Positions 44,350-54,250 of a DNA stretch of 64,000 nt are shown here, in pieces. Location of the stretch: positions 237,918-301,917 of the forward strand of contig NZ_JBGIYY010000004.1 of assembly GCF_041380235.1 (NCBI RefSeq). Reading direction: 5' to 3'. This stretch comes from Glaciecola sp041380235. Its GTDB lineage: Bacteria > Pseudomonadota > Gammaproteobacteria > Enterobacterales > Alteromonadaceae. The position numbers were made by a program, and so were the translations under genes. The notes under the pieces were generated by a model. That model did not search any database and was not told the DNA's origin. It was given only the letters and a program-made list of their open reading frames with translations. How positions within the stretch are numbered: the first letter of the stretch is position 1; every line of letters begins with the position of its first letter.

Positions 44350-45045
44350 CTAAATAAATGCGAATGCATCACCTACAAGGTTTTCAGGAAGTAAACCAAG
44401 GGGCAAAAAGTCATCTTTAACGACTTTTGCCATCTCAAAGCGGCCCGCCACATAGACTTGTTTGTCTGAAAAGTTTGTGACGTCCTGCATAACAGCATGA
44501 TGCACAAACCCCACTTTACCTTGCCAGCCGTCTGCAGCAACTTCGACTACCGGAATAAATGTAAACTTGGCGTGTTGTTGACTCAACTGTATCAGAGCTT
44601 CTGCTTCGTATAGGTCTTCAAGATGTTTCGCGCCCCAATATAAAGTGACGTTGCGATTAGCTTGATTTTGCAACATGTCCAGTAAAATCGACTTAGCGTA
44701 TGAATAGCCAGTTCCGCCTGCGATCAATATGGCGTCTAGCGAACTGTCTTGAATATATGCGTTGCCGAGCGCGACTTCCAATACCAAAAACTGCTGTTCG
44801 TCTAAACGTTGCATCACCTCATAAGCGTATGGGCTTTCTGGGGTTGCTCCTATATGCAGTTCGATGTAATCAGAATTTGCAGGCATATTGGCGATAGAAA
44901 ATGGACGTTTGTCTTTATCGCCCATCACCACTTGAAGATATTGCCCTGCTTTAAAGCTGACTTTTTTTTCTGGTTTTAGTATTACTTTATATACATATGG
45001 CGTAAGTGATTCTTTACTAACTAAGTTAGCTTTAGTGAGTGTCAT
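44350..45045 (-). CDS. fre: NAD(P)H-flavin reductase
   Basis: 231 aa, close to E. coli Fre (233). FAD-binding RPFSIANMP preceded by KAGQYLQVVMGDKD, and the NAD-binding ILIAGGTGYSYAKSILLDML. It reduces free FMN/FAD. Fre neighbours ubiD in many gammaproteobacteria, where the reduced flavin supports the UbiX/UbiD branch. It could also supply FADH2 to the halogenase at 24.9 kb, which is speculation. Starts at ATG 45045, 51 bases after the ubiD stop. Confidence 0.94.
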   Translation of the reverse strand: MTLTKANLVSKESLTPYVYKVILKPEKKVSFKAGQYLQVVMGDKDKRPFSIANMPANSDYIELHIGATPESPYAYEVMQRLDEQQFLVLEVALGNAYIQDSSLDAILIAGGTGYSYAKSILLDMLQNQANRNVTLYWGAKHLEDLYEAEALIQLSQQHAKFTFIPVVEVAADGWQGKVGFVHHAVMQDVTNFSDKQVYVAGRFEMAKVVKDDFLPLGLLPENLVGDAFAFI

Positions 45046-45096
45046 GCTGTTCCTAAATGTGCTGCTTTCGCAGAATTATATTTTTATCGATATAGA

Positions 45097-46566
45097 CTAT
45101 TTTAACAGGCCTAATTCATCCCAAATTGCGTCTACTTTGTGTTTGACCGCTTCGTCCATAACGATAGGTGTGCCCCATTCACGGTCTGTTTCCCCAAGCA
45201 TCTTATTTGTTGCATCTAAACCCATTTTTGAGCCAAGGCCTGATACTGGGGAAGCGAAGTCCAAGTAGTCAATGGGTGTGTTTTCTATCAAAGTAGTGTC
45301 TCTAGCAGGATCCATCCGAGTCGTGATTGCCCATATTACATCGTTCCAATCGCGAGCATTGACATCATCATCACATACTATCACGAATTTGGTGTACATG
45401 AATTGCCGTAAAAACGACCACACGCCCATCATCACTCGCTTCGCATGTCCGGGGTATTGTTTTTTCATCGTAACAATAGCCATTCGATAAGAGCAGCCTT
45501 CCGGAGGAAGATAAAAGTCAGTAATTTCTGGGAACTGCTTTTGTAAAATCGGAACAAACACTTCATTAAGTGCGACACCCAATATTGCTGGTTCATCGGG
45601 GGGTCTGCCGGTATAAGTACTGTGGTAAATTGGATTGTCCCGATGGGTAATGTGAGTAATAGTAAACACTGGAAATGAATCGACTTCATTATAATAGCCG
45701 GTATGATCCCCATACGGGCCTTCATCTGCCATTTCATCTTGCGCGATATAGCCTTCCAGCACGATTTCTGCACTAGCAGGCACTTGCAAGTCGTTAGATA
45801 TGCTTTTTACGACTTCGGTTTTGTCCCCGCGTAACAAACCAGCAAACGCGTATTCCGAGAGGGTATCAGGCACTGGGGTTACTGCACCTAAAATAGTGGC
45901 GGGATCGGCCCCTAGCGCAACTGATACTGGATATGGCTCTCCAGGATGAGTTTGGCACCATTCTTTGTAGTCTAAAGCGCCACCTCGATGAGAAAGCCAG
46001 CGCATGATAATTTTGTTTTTGGCAATAACCTGCTGTCGATAGATGCCTAAGTTTTGACGTTTTTTATGCGGACCGCGAGTTACCGTTAGCCCCCATGTAA
46101 TTAGCGGCGCTGCGTCGCCTGGCCAGCAACGTTGAATCGGAAATTTATAGATATCCACGTCGTCGCCACTGATAATGTTTTGTTGGCAAGGGGCTTTGCG
46201 GACAACTTTGGCAGGCATATTCAGGACTTGTTTAAATACGGGGATTTTACTAACTAAATCTTTCAGCCCTTTCGGGGGCTCGGGCTCTTTTAAAAAGGCC
46301 AGCAATTTACCTACTTCTCGAAGTGCTTCCACCGATTCTTGGCCCATTCCAAGGGCAACACGCTCAGGCGTACCGAATAAATTAGCGAGGACGGGAATAT
46401 TACTCCCTTTCGGATTCTCAAATAAAATGGCTGGGCCACCTGCTCTGAGGGTGCGATCGGCAATTTCGGTCATTTCGAGGTCAGTATCGATTTCCATTGA
46501 AATTCGTTTCAACTGGCCTTTCTTCTCTAGCTGTTCAATAAAGTCGCGCAGGTCTTTGTATTTCAT
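45097..46566 (-). CDS. ubiD: 3-octaprenyl-4-hydroxybenzoate decarboxylase UbiD
   Basis: 489 aa, the length of E. coli UbiD. It removes the carboxyl group of polyprenyl-hydroxybenzoate using prenylated FMN. Conserved blocks include MKYKDLRDFIEQLEKKGQLKRI, GPHKKRQNLGIYRQQVIAKNKIIMRWLSHRGGALDY, and the catalytic region EIVLEGYIAQDEMADEGPYGDHTGYYNEVDSFPVF with the Glu and Arg/Glu network. Complete and ordinary. Divergent from motX. Confidence 0.97.
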   Translation of the reverse strand: MKYKDLRDFIEQLEKKGQLKRISMEIDTDLEMTEIADRTLRAGGPAILFENPKGSNIPVLANLFGTPERVALGMGQESVEALREVGKLLAFLKEPEPPKGLKDLVSKIPVFKQVLNMPAKVVRKAPCQQNIISGDDVDIYKFPIQRCWPGDAAPLITWGLTVTRGPHKKRQNLGIYRQQVIAKNKIIMRWLSHRGGALDYKEWCQTHPGEPYPVSVALGADPATILGAVTPVPDTLSEYAFAGLLRGDKTEVVKSISNDLQVPASAEIVLEGYIAQDEMADEGPYGDHTGYYNEVDSFPVFTITHITHRDNPIYHSTYTGRPPDEPAILGVALNEVFVPILQKQFPEITDFYLPPEGCSYRMAIVTMKKQYPGHAKRVMMGVWSFLRQFMYTKFVIVCDDDVNARDWNDVIWAITTRMDPARDTTLIENTPIDYLDFASPVSGLGSKMGLDATNKMLGETDREWGTPIVMDEAVKHKVDAIWDELGLLK

Positions 46567-46681
46567 GTCTCAGGCTTAACTCTCTATTTGGGAAGGTAAA
46601 TGGTCGTGCGTGACGTGCACCTCTGTAAATACTACATCAATTTTACCGTTCACGATTAACCGTAAAGTAATTCTTTTCTAC

Positions 46682-46708
46682 TTAATGTATTTTTGAGTAT
46701 GCCGATAT
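46682..46708 (+). promoter_or_regulatory. Sigma-28 (FliA)-type promoter of motX
   Basis: TTAA (46682-46685), 15-bp spacer, GCCGATAT (46701-46708). The FliA consensus is TAAA-N15-GCCGATAA, so the -10 matches at seven of eight bases and the -35 core at three of four. The predicted start is about 25 bases before the motX start codon. Confidence 0.6.
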
Positions 46709-46742
46709 CGATACTAGATTGGCTTTTTAATAGGTGCGTACA

Positions 46743-47375
46743 GTGAAGTTTTTTATCTCCTTATCCTGCGTGATGCTGGTTATAAGTGTATTTTATTCAA
46801 ATACAGTAAATGGACAGCAACTAGAGGCTGTGCAACTCTATTCACAAGATGAATTAATCAAGCTGATTAATAAAAATGCACATTTAGAACGCGTTGTAGC
46901 TGACCGCTGTCAGCTGGTCCAAGACATTGAAGCTCGCGCGGATATTATGCGTATACCCGCTTATCAATTTTTATGGGGAGATATGCTGGCGTGGGGGGTT
47001 TGCGTTGAGCAAAAACCAGTTCAGGGCATCTATTACATGCGAGAGGCCGCCGGACAAGGCTTGCCTGCAGCTCTTGAGCAACTCGGGCGTTACCATGCGA
47101 ATGGAACCTTAGTGCAAGAGGATAAAAAAAGAGCCGTAATCTATCTTCGAGAAGCATCAGCGTTAGGCAGTCTAAGAGCGCAAATTCAGCTAGCCGAACT
47201 ATTCATTGATGGCTATGGTAGTCCATACGATTTTGAAGATTTATATCACTGGCTTTATAACGCGGTTACCAGTGACACCAGCATGCATCAAAAAATAGCG
47301 ATTTATATGAGGGAGTTAGAATACCTAATGCATCCCAGAGCCGTGCGCACTGCCCGGAGACCATTGGCCGACTGA
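46743..47375 (+). CDS. motX: Sodium-type flagellar stator protein MotX
   Basis: 210 aa from GTG 46743, with AGG 8 bases upstream; an in-frame GTG at 46734 has no ribosome site. Signal peptide FFISLSCVMLVISVFYSNTVNGQ. LYSQDELIKLINKNAHLERVVADRCQLVQDIEARA and MRIPAYQFLWGDMLAWGVCVE are MotX hallmarks, followed by Sel1-like repeats (AALEQLGRYHANGTLVQEDKKRAVIYLREASALGSLRAQIQLAEL) and YGSPYDFEDLYHWLYNAVT. MotX forms the T-ring with MotY and holds the PomAB Na+ stator in the polar flagellar motor. It is alone here, away from other flagellar genes, as in Vibrio and Shewanella. Confidence 0.93.
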   Translation: MKFFISLSCVMLVISVFYSNTVNGQQLEAVQLYSQDELIKLINKNAHLERVVADRCQLVQDIEARADIMRIPAYQFLWGDMLAWGVCVEQKPVQGIYYMREAAGQGLPAALEQLGRYHANGTLVQEDKKRAVIYLREASALGSLRAQIQLAELFIDGYGSPYDFEDLYHWLYNAVTSDTSMHQKIAIYMRELEYLMHPRAVRTARRPLAD

Positions 47376-47540
47376 GTCGACTTTTTGTTCCTGTTTAAGA
47401 TACAAGTACATCGGCCAACATTTATTTTTATTTTTCCTGTCGTTTAAAGCGGTCAATGTCCTAAAATTTCTATATAATCGTGTTTATTGGCCCCATCCAT
47501 TGTTGGGGCAATTTGCCTTTTATGGAGAAATGAAAAGACT

Positions 47541-48536
47541 ATGGCAGCATTTGGAACGGTTTTTATGCCTGAAATGGCGATGACTAGCTTTGAAAATGGT
47601 CATTGGAGTCCCGCTACTTTTGTGAGTGCAAACAGCATACAGATGCATCCAGGTGCTCATGTTTTGCACTATTCAAGCACCTGTTTTGAAGGCCTCAAGG
47701 CGTTCAAGCATGAAGACGGCAGTATTAACATTTTCCGAATGGACCAAAATATTAAACGTATGGCGCAAAGCAGTCGCTTGTTAAACTTGCCGCCGGTTGA
47801 TGAGAAGCAACTCTCTAACATGATTCTCGATATTGTCAGAAAATATGCTAACGAAGTGCCCAGCCCCCCAGGCTCGATGTATATCCGTCCAACACACATA
47901 GGCACGGAGCCCTCAATTGGCAAAGCAGCAGCGCCATCTGCTAGTTCGATGCTTTATGTACTTTTGTCTCCTGTGGGAGATTACTTTGCCGGTGGTGCAA
48001 AGCCCTTGAGATTGCTTCTCGCTGACGATGGTATGCGCTGCGCACCGCATATGGGAATGATCAAAAGTGGCGGTAATTATGCCAGTGCCTTAGGCCCAAT
48101 TTTAGATGCGCGAAATAAAGCTAACGCCGACCAAATTCTATTTTGTCCAAATGGCGACGTACAAGAAACCGGGGCCGCGAATTTTGTATTGATTGACGGT
48201 AACGAAATTATTACTAAGAAGCTTGATAGTACGTTTTTGCATGGCGTAACCCGTGCATCTCTTTTAACCATTGCCTCAGAGATGGGGATGACGGTTAGTG
48301 AGCGTGTACTTTCAGTGGCAGAGCTGCTAGAACGGGCGGCTAAACCTCATAGCGAAGCTGCTTTGTCGGGCACCGCGGCGGTATTAACGCCAGTGGGTAC
48401 TTTGATTCACAATGGTCAAGAAATCGCTGTCGGTAACGGTGAGTTAGGCCAAACTACTCAAAAGCTGCGACTAGCACTCAACCAGATTCAGTGGGGACAA
48501 ACGCTAGATAGACATAACTGGCTGACTAAAATTTAG
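47541..48536 (+). CDS. ilvE: Branched-chain amino-acid aminotransferase
   Basis: 331 aa from ATG 47541, where homology begins; the open frame extends 54 bases upstream without it. Class IV PLP aminotransferase: HVLHYSSTCFEGLKAFKHEDGSINIFRMDQNIKRM, YIRPTHIGTEPSIG, and the PLP Lys in MGMIKSGGNYASAL; QETGAANFVLI and GVTRASLLTIASEMG follow. It resembles the eukaryotic-like BCAT group more than short E. coli IlvE. It swaps the amino group between Val/Leu/Ile and 2-oxoglutarate. Monocistronic by context. Confidence 0.9.
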   Translation: MAAFGTVFMPEMAMTSFENGHWSPATFVSANSIQMHPGAHVLHYSSTCFEGLKAFKHEDGSINIFRMDQNIKRMAQSSRLLNLPPVDEKQLSNMILDIVRKYANEVPSPPGSMYIRPTHIGTEPSIGKAAAPSASSMLYVLLSPVGDYFAGGAKPLRLLLADDGMRCAPHMGMIKSGGNYASALGPILDARNKANADQILFCPNGDVQETGAANFVLIDGNEIITKKLDSTFLHGVTRASLLTIASEMGMTVSERVLSVAELLERAAKPHSEAALSGTAAVLTPVGTLIHNGQEIAVGNGELGQTTQKLRLALNQIQWGQTLDRHNWLTKI

Positions 48537-48560
48537 TTTGTTGTTAGAGCCCTTCTGCCT

Positions 48561-48595
48561 CTGCGCAAGTTTAGTATTGTAAAACGCTTGCGCAG
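48561..48595. other. Strong hairpin between ilvE and rnr
   Basis: CTGCGCAAG (48561-48569) pairs perfectly with CTTGCGCAG (48587-48595) around a 17-base loop. No T-run follows, so it is not a standard terminator; it may stabilise the ilvE 3' end or act in a Rho-dependent end. Confidence 0.45.
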
Positions 48596-48690
48596 GGACT
48601 TATGCTTTTGCCGATTGATTGATGTCGTTTTTATCTGCTAAGTCCTGTTATACTGTGCCCTGAAATTAATCAAAAAATTGAAATCACTGA

Positions 48691-51090
48691 ATGAGTAAAG
48701 ACCCGCATTTTGCGCGTGAACAAGAAAAATACGAAAATCCTGTTGCCAGCCGCGAATATTTATTGAGCGTTCTTAAAGAGCAAGGGCAGGCGCTTTCGTT
48801 TTTAGAGATATGCCAAATAGTAAAAGCGAAAGATGAGGATAGTCGCATCGGCATCCAACGTCGACTTCGAGCAATGGAGCGTGAAGGCCAGATTGCATTT
48901 AATCGCGACAAAAAATATGAAGTACAAAAGCAAGCAGAATTAATCCGCGGTACGGTTATTGGTCATCGCGACGGCTTTGGTTTTTTAAAGCATTCCCTTA
49001 CCGAAAAAGACTACTTTATCCCCATTCACCAAATGGCTACCGTCATTCATGGCGACCTTGTTGAAGGCACAGTTGACGGGCAAGACCGTCGCGGCCGCAC
49101 TGAATTTAGAGTCAATCAAGTAATAGAGCCGCGTCAAGACGCCATCGTTGGACGATATTACACTGAAAGCGGTGTTGGTATGGTGATCCCCGATGACAAC
49201 CGAATTTGCCATGAAATTATGATTTCGGATGAGCACAATATGGGCGCTCGCCAAGGTACAGTAGTGGTAGTTGAGATTATTCAAAGACCGCGTCGACGTG
49301 TCAGTGCTATCGGCAAAATTATTGAGGTACTAGGCGAGCACATGGCGCCGGGTATGGAAATTGAAACCGCGCTTCGCAATTTTGATATTCCGCATCAGTG
49401 GCCAAAAGGGGTATTAAAATCGGTTGAAAGTTTAGAAGAGCAAGTACCTGACGATGCCAAGCAAGGCCGCATCGATTTACGTCAACTTCCTTTGGTCACG
49501 ATTGACGGCGAAGACGCTCGAGACTTTGATGATGCAGTATACTGCCAACCTCTTGACGGCGGTGGCTGGCAGCTTTGGGTCGCGATTGCCGATGTTAGTA
49601 GCTATGTTCGACCGGGCACGGCGCTTGACACAGAGGCTCAAAATCGCGGCAATTCAGTATATTTTCCTGAAAAAGTTATTCCGATGCTGCCAGAGCAGTT
49701 GTCAAATGGCTTATGTTCACTGAATCCAGAAGTTGACCGCTTATGCATGGTCTGTGAAATGACGATAGACGCCCGTGGAAAATTAAAAGAGTATCAGTTT
49801 TACGAAGCGGTAATGCGTTCTCATGCGCGGCTCACTTACACTAAAGTCTGGCATATCCTGCAAGGCGACGAAACGTTAATCGAGCGCTATAAGCCGAGGG
49901 TCAGCGACCTGCAGCATTTGAATAGTTTGTTTGGGGCTTTGAAAGTTGCGCGAGCCGGTCGTGGGGCGATAGAATTTGAAACCCAAGAAACTAAGTTTGT
50001 GTTTAACGCCCAACGTAAAATTGAAAATATTGTGCCATTGGTAAGAAACGACGCCCACAAAATCATTGAAGAGTGCATGATTATGGCCAACGTATGCGCG
50101 GCGCAATATATCGAAAAAAACAACGCTGAGGCGCTTTTTAGAGTGCACGACAAACCAGATGCCGATCGTTTATTGACGTTCAGAAATTATTTGCGAGAAA
50201 TTGGCATTGAATTTACTGCGGCTGAACAGCCAACTCCGCATGAATTTACTAACGTGATTAAAAAGACCGAACATAGAATCGACAAAGAACTCATACAAAC
50301 GATGCTATTGCGCTCTATGAAACAGGCCGTTTATGACGGTGCAAATTTAGGGCACTTTGGTTTAGCGCTAGATGCTTATGCTCACTTTACATCGCCTATT
50401 AGGCGATACCCTGATTTAATTGTGCATAGAGTTATCAAAGCGATTATCAATGAAACAAAGGGCAATAAGGCTTGCAAAGGCGCTAAATTTTATAGCGAGG
50501 AAGAAATTGGGCAACTAGGCGAACAATGCTCTACGACCGAGCGTCGGGCTGATGATGCGACAAGAGATGTCGCAGACTGGTTAAAATGTGAGTTTATGCA
50601 AGATCATGTTGGTGATGTGTTTGACGGGGTAGTAGCCTCTGTCACCAATTTTGGCTTGTTTGTGCGCTTGAACGACTATCACATCGACGGCTTGGTTCAC
50701 ATAACCTCTTTAGCTTCTGATTACTACCGTTACGACGATGTTAAGCAATGTTTGGTCGGTGAAAGTTACGGCTTGAACTATCGACTCGGTGACGCTTTAA
50801 AAGTCAAAGTAGCAGCGGTCAATTTAGATGAGCGCAAGATTGATTTGATATTAGATGGCTTACCGGCAATTACCCGTGACATGAAAGCGGGTAAAGGGAA
50901 GGGTAAAACGAAGGCTGGTAAATCTAGTAGAAATAACCATTCGCGAAGTACAAAAGATGCTAAGGGCGCTTCCACTGCTGCGGCCGCAAGCTCTCCAGAA
51001 AAAGCGTCAAAAACTTCGCCCAGTAGTAAGCGTAAATCTGGCCCCCCTTCTAAACGTAATAAAAGCTCGCGAAATAAACCCAAACGCTAG
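48691..51090 (+). CDS. rnr: Ribonuclease R
   Basis: 799 aa 3'-to-5' exoribonuclease of the RNB family. N-terminal winged helix (SVLKEQGQALSFLEICQIVKAKDEDSRIGIQRRLRAMEREGQI), cold-shock domains (RGTVIGHRDGFGFLKH), the RNB catalytic site VTIDGEDARDFDDAVYC with its Asp cluster, an S1 domain (GDVFDGVVASVTNFGLFVRLNDYHIDGLVHI), and a basic Lys/Ser/Arg tail of about 80 residues. It degrades structured RNA and is cold- and stress-linked. Followed after 9 bases by rlmB, the usual rnr-rlmB pair. Confidence 0.97.
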   Translation: MSKDPHFAREQEKYENPVASREYLLSVLKEQGQALSFLEICQIVKAKDEDSRIGIQRRLRAMEREGQIAFNRDKKYEVQKQAELIRGTVIGHRDGFGFLKHSLTEKDYFIPIHQMATVIHGDLVEGTVDGQDRRGRTEFRVNQVIEPRQDAIVGRYYTESGVGMVIPDDNRICHEIMISDEHNMGARQGTVVVVEIIQRPRRRVSAIGKIIEVLGEHMAPGMEIETALRNFDIPHQWPKGVLKSVESLEEQVPDDAKQGRIDLRQLPLVTIDGEDARDFDDAVYCQPLDGGGWQLWVAIADVSSYVRPGTALDTEAQNRGNSVYFPEKVIPMLPEQLSNGLCSLNPEVDRLCMVCEMTIDARGKLKEYQFYEAVMRSHARLTYTKVWHILQGDETLIERYKPRVSDLQHLNSLFGALKVARAGRGAIEFETQETKFVFNAQRKIENIVPLVRNDAHKIIEECMIMANVCAAQYIEKNNAEALFRVHDKPDADRLLTFRNYLREIGIEFTAAEQPTPHEFTNVIKKTEHRIDKELIQTMLLRSMKQAVYDGANLGHFGLALDAYAHFTSPIRRYPDLIVHRVIKAIINETKGNKACKGAKFYSEEEIGQLGEQCSTTERRADDATRDVADWLKCEFMQDHVGDVFDGVVASVTNFGLFVRLNDYHIDGLVHITSLASDYYRYDDVKQCLVGESYGLNYRLGDALKVKVAAVNLDERKIDLILDGLPAITRDMKAGKGKGKTKAGKSSRNNHSRSTKDAKGASTAAAASSPEKASKTSPSSKRKSGPPSKRNKSSRNKPKR

Positions 51091-51099
51091 GAGAATACT

Positions 51100-51837
51100 T
51101 TGGCACAGCAAGAATGGCTATATGGCCTGCACTCCATCGCAGCGGTTTTAGAAAATGAACCCGAGCGGATCCTGGACATAATGGTTGCCAAAGGCCGTGA
51201 TGATGAGCGAATGAATGACGTTGTCAAACTGGCTCGCCGCCAAGGCATTGCTGTGCAGTTTGTGCAGCGCAAAACTTTAGATGATAAAAGCAACGGTGAG
51301 CAACATCAGGGTATACTTGCTAGAGCAAAGCCAGCGCGTGTCTTAGATGAGTCTGATTTAGATAAAATATTAGCACAACAAGATACACCATTTTTATTAG
51401 TTCTTGATGGTGTAACGGACCCTCATAATTTGGGAGCATGCCTGCGCAATGCAGATGCTGCTGGTGTGCATGCGGTGATAGTGCCAAAAGATAATTCGGC
51501 CTCCATAACACCCGTTGTTCGAAAAGTAGCAGTAGGCGCAGCAGAAACAGTACCGCTGATCCAGATTACCAATCTAGCCCGAACACTCAAGCAACTTCAG
51601 CAAGCTGGGATATGGGTGGTCGGTACTGCCGGAGAAGCAGAGCAATTGATTTATGATTGCAAGCTTATTGGCCCTATGGCCTTGGTTATGGGGGCGGAGG
51701 GAAAAGGTATGCGTAGGCTGACTCGTGAAACTTGTGACGAGCTAGTGAAGTTGCCAATGGCTGGTATGGTGTCTAGTCTGAATGTAGGCGTTGCGACCGG
51801 TATATGCTTGTTCGAGATAGTGCGTCAACGAAGGTAA
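51100..51837 (+). CDS. rlmB: 23S rRNA (guanosine-2'-O-)-methyltransferase RlmB
   Basis: 245 aa SpoU/TrmH SPOUT methyltransferase for Gm2251 of 23S rRNA. N-terminal QEWLYGLHSIAAVLENEPERI is the substrate-binding domain; the SPOUT knot motifs are LVLDGVTDPHNLGACLRNADAAGVHAVIVPKD, MALVMGAEGKGMRRL and LPMAGMVSSLNVGVATGICLFEIVRQR. The start is TTG 51100: an AGGAG site at 51088-51092 sits about 7 bases before it and homology begins there. Co-transcribed with rnr. Confidence 0.96.
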   Translation: MAQQEWLYGLHSIAAVLENEPERILDIMVAKGRDDERMNDVVKLARRQGIAVQFVQRKTLDDKSNGEQHQGILARAKPARVLDESDLDKILAQQDTPFLLVLDGVTDPHNLGACLRNADAAGVHAVIVPKDNSASITPVVRKVAVGAAETVPLIQITNLARTLKQLQQAGIWVVGTAGEAEQLIYDCKLIGPMALVMGAEGKGMRRLTRETCDELVKLPMAGMVSSLNVGVATGICLFEIVRQRR

Positions 51838-51940
51838 GTCCGCTCAAAGTGCTACCTAATCTCATCTTCACAGCACTTAACATAAGATAGCTTTGTGTAA
51901 CATCCACTCAAAATCCATTCAAAATTTAATCGTTAATATG

Positions 51941-51967
51941 TGAGTTTTTTTCTAAGCTTGCCGATAT
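51941..51967 (+). promoter_or_regulatory. Sigma-28 (FliA)-type promoter of the chemoreceptor gene
   Basis: TGAGTTTT (51941-51948), 11-bp spacer, GCCGATAT (51960-51967), against the E. coli FliA consensus TAAAGTTT-N11-GCCGATAA. The same GCCGATAT lies before motX. It would start a transcript about 105 bases before the chemoreceptor ATG. Confidence 0.55.
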
Positions 51968-52080
51968 AAGGATTTAGATCGCAGTTGATTGATACTACTA
52001 CCGGGGAGCTAGCCACAGTATAGCCCTTCTTTACGACTCATCAAAATAGACTATATATTCTCAGTTTTTAAGGGCAAGAC

Positions 52081-54072
52081 ATGATTTTTTTGAAAAAAAT
52101 GCAAGTTGCAAATGCGATTTCTATTATTTCTTTGGGTCCGTCTCTATTGGCCATTATCGGTATTTTGTTTGTTGTATCTAATATAAACGAAAAATCAACA
52201 CAAGCAGAGTTGTCACTGGATATTGTGAAACTGGCTTCTTTGTTCGATGCAGTTGCGCATACCCATGCTGTAGAATGAGGGATTTCCGCTAGATATTTTG
52301 CTAGTAAGGGAGAGAAAGGTCGCAATGAGCTTGATGATGCGCGCGAGAAAGCTGACAAGGCGAGCAAGGCCCTGCTCGCAATCACTGCTTCAGACTTAAA
52401 TGTATTAGACGAAGCCTCATTGACAACCCTAATTAAGCCTTTAAACGATAGTCTTTCTGGTAAAAGCTCGATCAGGTCAGCAGTAGACAGTCTTGCGGCG
52501 AACAACGGAGCATTTACCTATTTTTCAAATTTAAATGCCAGTGCTCTGCGCAATATTGAAATCCTCATCTACAAAACACAAAACAGAACGACAGCGCAAA
52601 AAATGTCCTCGCAACTTCAACTTTTGTGGCTAAAAGAGCGTGCTGGACAAGTTCGTGGTGCCTTAAACGGTATATTCAAAGCTCAACAAATCAGCAGCAA
52701 TCAACTATCAACTATTGCGCAATATCTATTGGATGAAGAGAATCGTCTAAACACTTACCTTACCTGGAGTAGCGAGCAGAATAGAAATGCGTTTATTAAA
52801 CTGCAGTCCAAACCTGATTGGTTAGCGGTAAGTGAGGTGGTTGAAAAAATCAACAGTGCAGAGGCTGGGAATATTGAAGGTCCTAGCAACTGGTTTGGGA
52901 TTTCTACTAGCCGTATTGTTGATATCAAGAAACTATCCGATGGCGTTGGTCTTGAAATTGCTGCTCTCGCAAATCAAAAGCTAGCAGATACCTATTCACA
53001 GCGAATAGCATTTATTGCGATAAGTGGAATATTATTAGTACCACTTGTCGTATTGGGATTCATCGTTAAAAAATCAATCTCATTTCGAGTGGCTAAAATT
53101 AAATCGTTCTTAACCACAGTGGCTGAAAACAAGGACTTCTCCGAGGTATTGAGTGTTCAATCTGAAGATGAATTGGCCCAGATAATGGTGTCCTTGAATA
53201 TTCATGTCTCAGAGATAAACAAAAGCTTCAATGAGGTTGTCGGGCTTACCCAGTCATCACAGCAAATGGCATCTAAATTAGAGGTGTCGGCTCAATCGGC
53301 GATTGATGAAGCTGAATTGCAGCATGTGCAAACCGCACAAGTTGCCAGTGCTATTTTGCAAATTTCACAGAGTAGTCAAACTATTAGTGAAGACATGCAA
53401 GGAGCGGCAAATGCAACTGAAGCAATTTCTCTGACAGGCAAAGAAAATGCTGAAAGTATGAAGTTAATGCATGAGAGTATTGATCACTTAAATATTGAAT
53501 TGCAGCAATCATATGAAGTAGTAGCAGAGGTGTCAGCAAATACCGAATCAATTGGCGCTATATTGCAAACTATCGAATCTATTGCAGCTCAAACAAATTT
53601 ACTGGCGCTAAATGCCGCGATCGAAGCTGCTAGAGCAGGAGAGCAGGGCAGAGGATTTGCAGTCGTTGCTGACGAGGTTCGAAATTTAGCGAAACGGACA
53701 CAAGATTCTACGGAAGAAATCAATTCAGTGATTGGGGTGTTAATTGATAGCGCTAAAAAAGCCATGCAGTCAATGAAGAAATGCACATCGATGACGGAAG
53801 ATTCGACTGAGAACGTTAATGATGCCCTTAACAAGGTGCAAACTTTATTTACGAATTTAGATTCAATGAATTCAACCATTGATAAAGTTGCATCTGCCGT
53901 TGAAGAACAAAGTGTTGCAGTGACACAAGTCTCTGCGAGTGCAAAGCAAATAGATAACGGTTCTCTCAATATATTGTCAGCTTGCCAAACCAGTCAGGCT
54001 AATGTGCGAGACTTGGCATTAACGTTCAATCAATTGAGTACTAACATAAATAGCTTCAAACTGAAAAAGTAG
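52081..54072 (+). pseudogene. NIT-domain methyl-accepting chemotaxis protein interrupted by an in-frame TGA
   Basis: A single 663-codon frame runs from ATG 52081 to 54072 except for TGA at 52276-52278 (codon 66). Before it is a first transmembrane helix (ISIISLGPSLLAIIGILFVVSNI) and FDAVAHTHAVE; after it GISARYFASKGEKGRNELDDAREKADKA continues. NIT-type sensors have E-R-G-x-S-A-x-x-x-S-K-G here, so the stop replaces the Arg, a CGA-to-TGA change. Then a second helix (IAISGILLVPLVVLGFIV), HAMP, and the signalling tip IAAQTNLLALNAAIEAARAGEQGRGFAVVADEVRNLA. Everything else is intact, which implies a recent mutation, a sequencing error or read-through. No CheR-docking tail. Confidence 0.88.
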
Positions 54073-54207
54073 CTTCCCAGCACGCCAAATTTGGCGTACC
54101 ATCCACGCCTGTTCGAGTATCTTACCGATGCTCAGCTATCCTAAATTCCCGCTTCTGAAATTATCTTTTGTTTTCTGCAAATTAAACTACACGTACTCCA
54201 GCTTTTC

Positions 54208-54216
54208 TGTTATAGT
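54208..54216 (+). promoter_or_regulatory. Extended -10 promoter of the spc operon
   Basis: TGTTATAGT (54208-54216) is an extended -10 (TGn-TATAGT) followed by a GC-rich discriminator TTCGCGCCC, the layout of stringently controlled ribosomal promoters. No good -35 is seen at 17 bp (TACACG). The transcript would have a leader of about 100 bases before rplN. Confidence 0.55.
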
Positions 54217-54250
54217 TTCGCGCCCTTTTTGTAGGGGGTATGGTCTATTT

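Noticed and set aside
48561..48595. Rho-independent terminator between ilvE and rnr
   Set aside because: The stem is perfect, but no T-run follows it, so it was listed only as a hairpin.
52276..52278. TGA as a selenocysteine codon in the chemoreceptor
   Set aside because: The position is a conserved Arg in the NIT domain, not a redox site, and I see no SECIS-like hairpin just downstream. A point mutation or sequence error is simpler.
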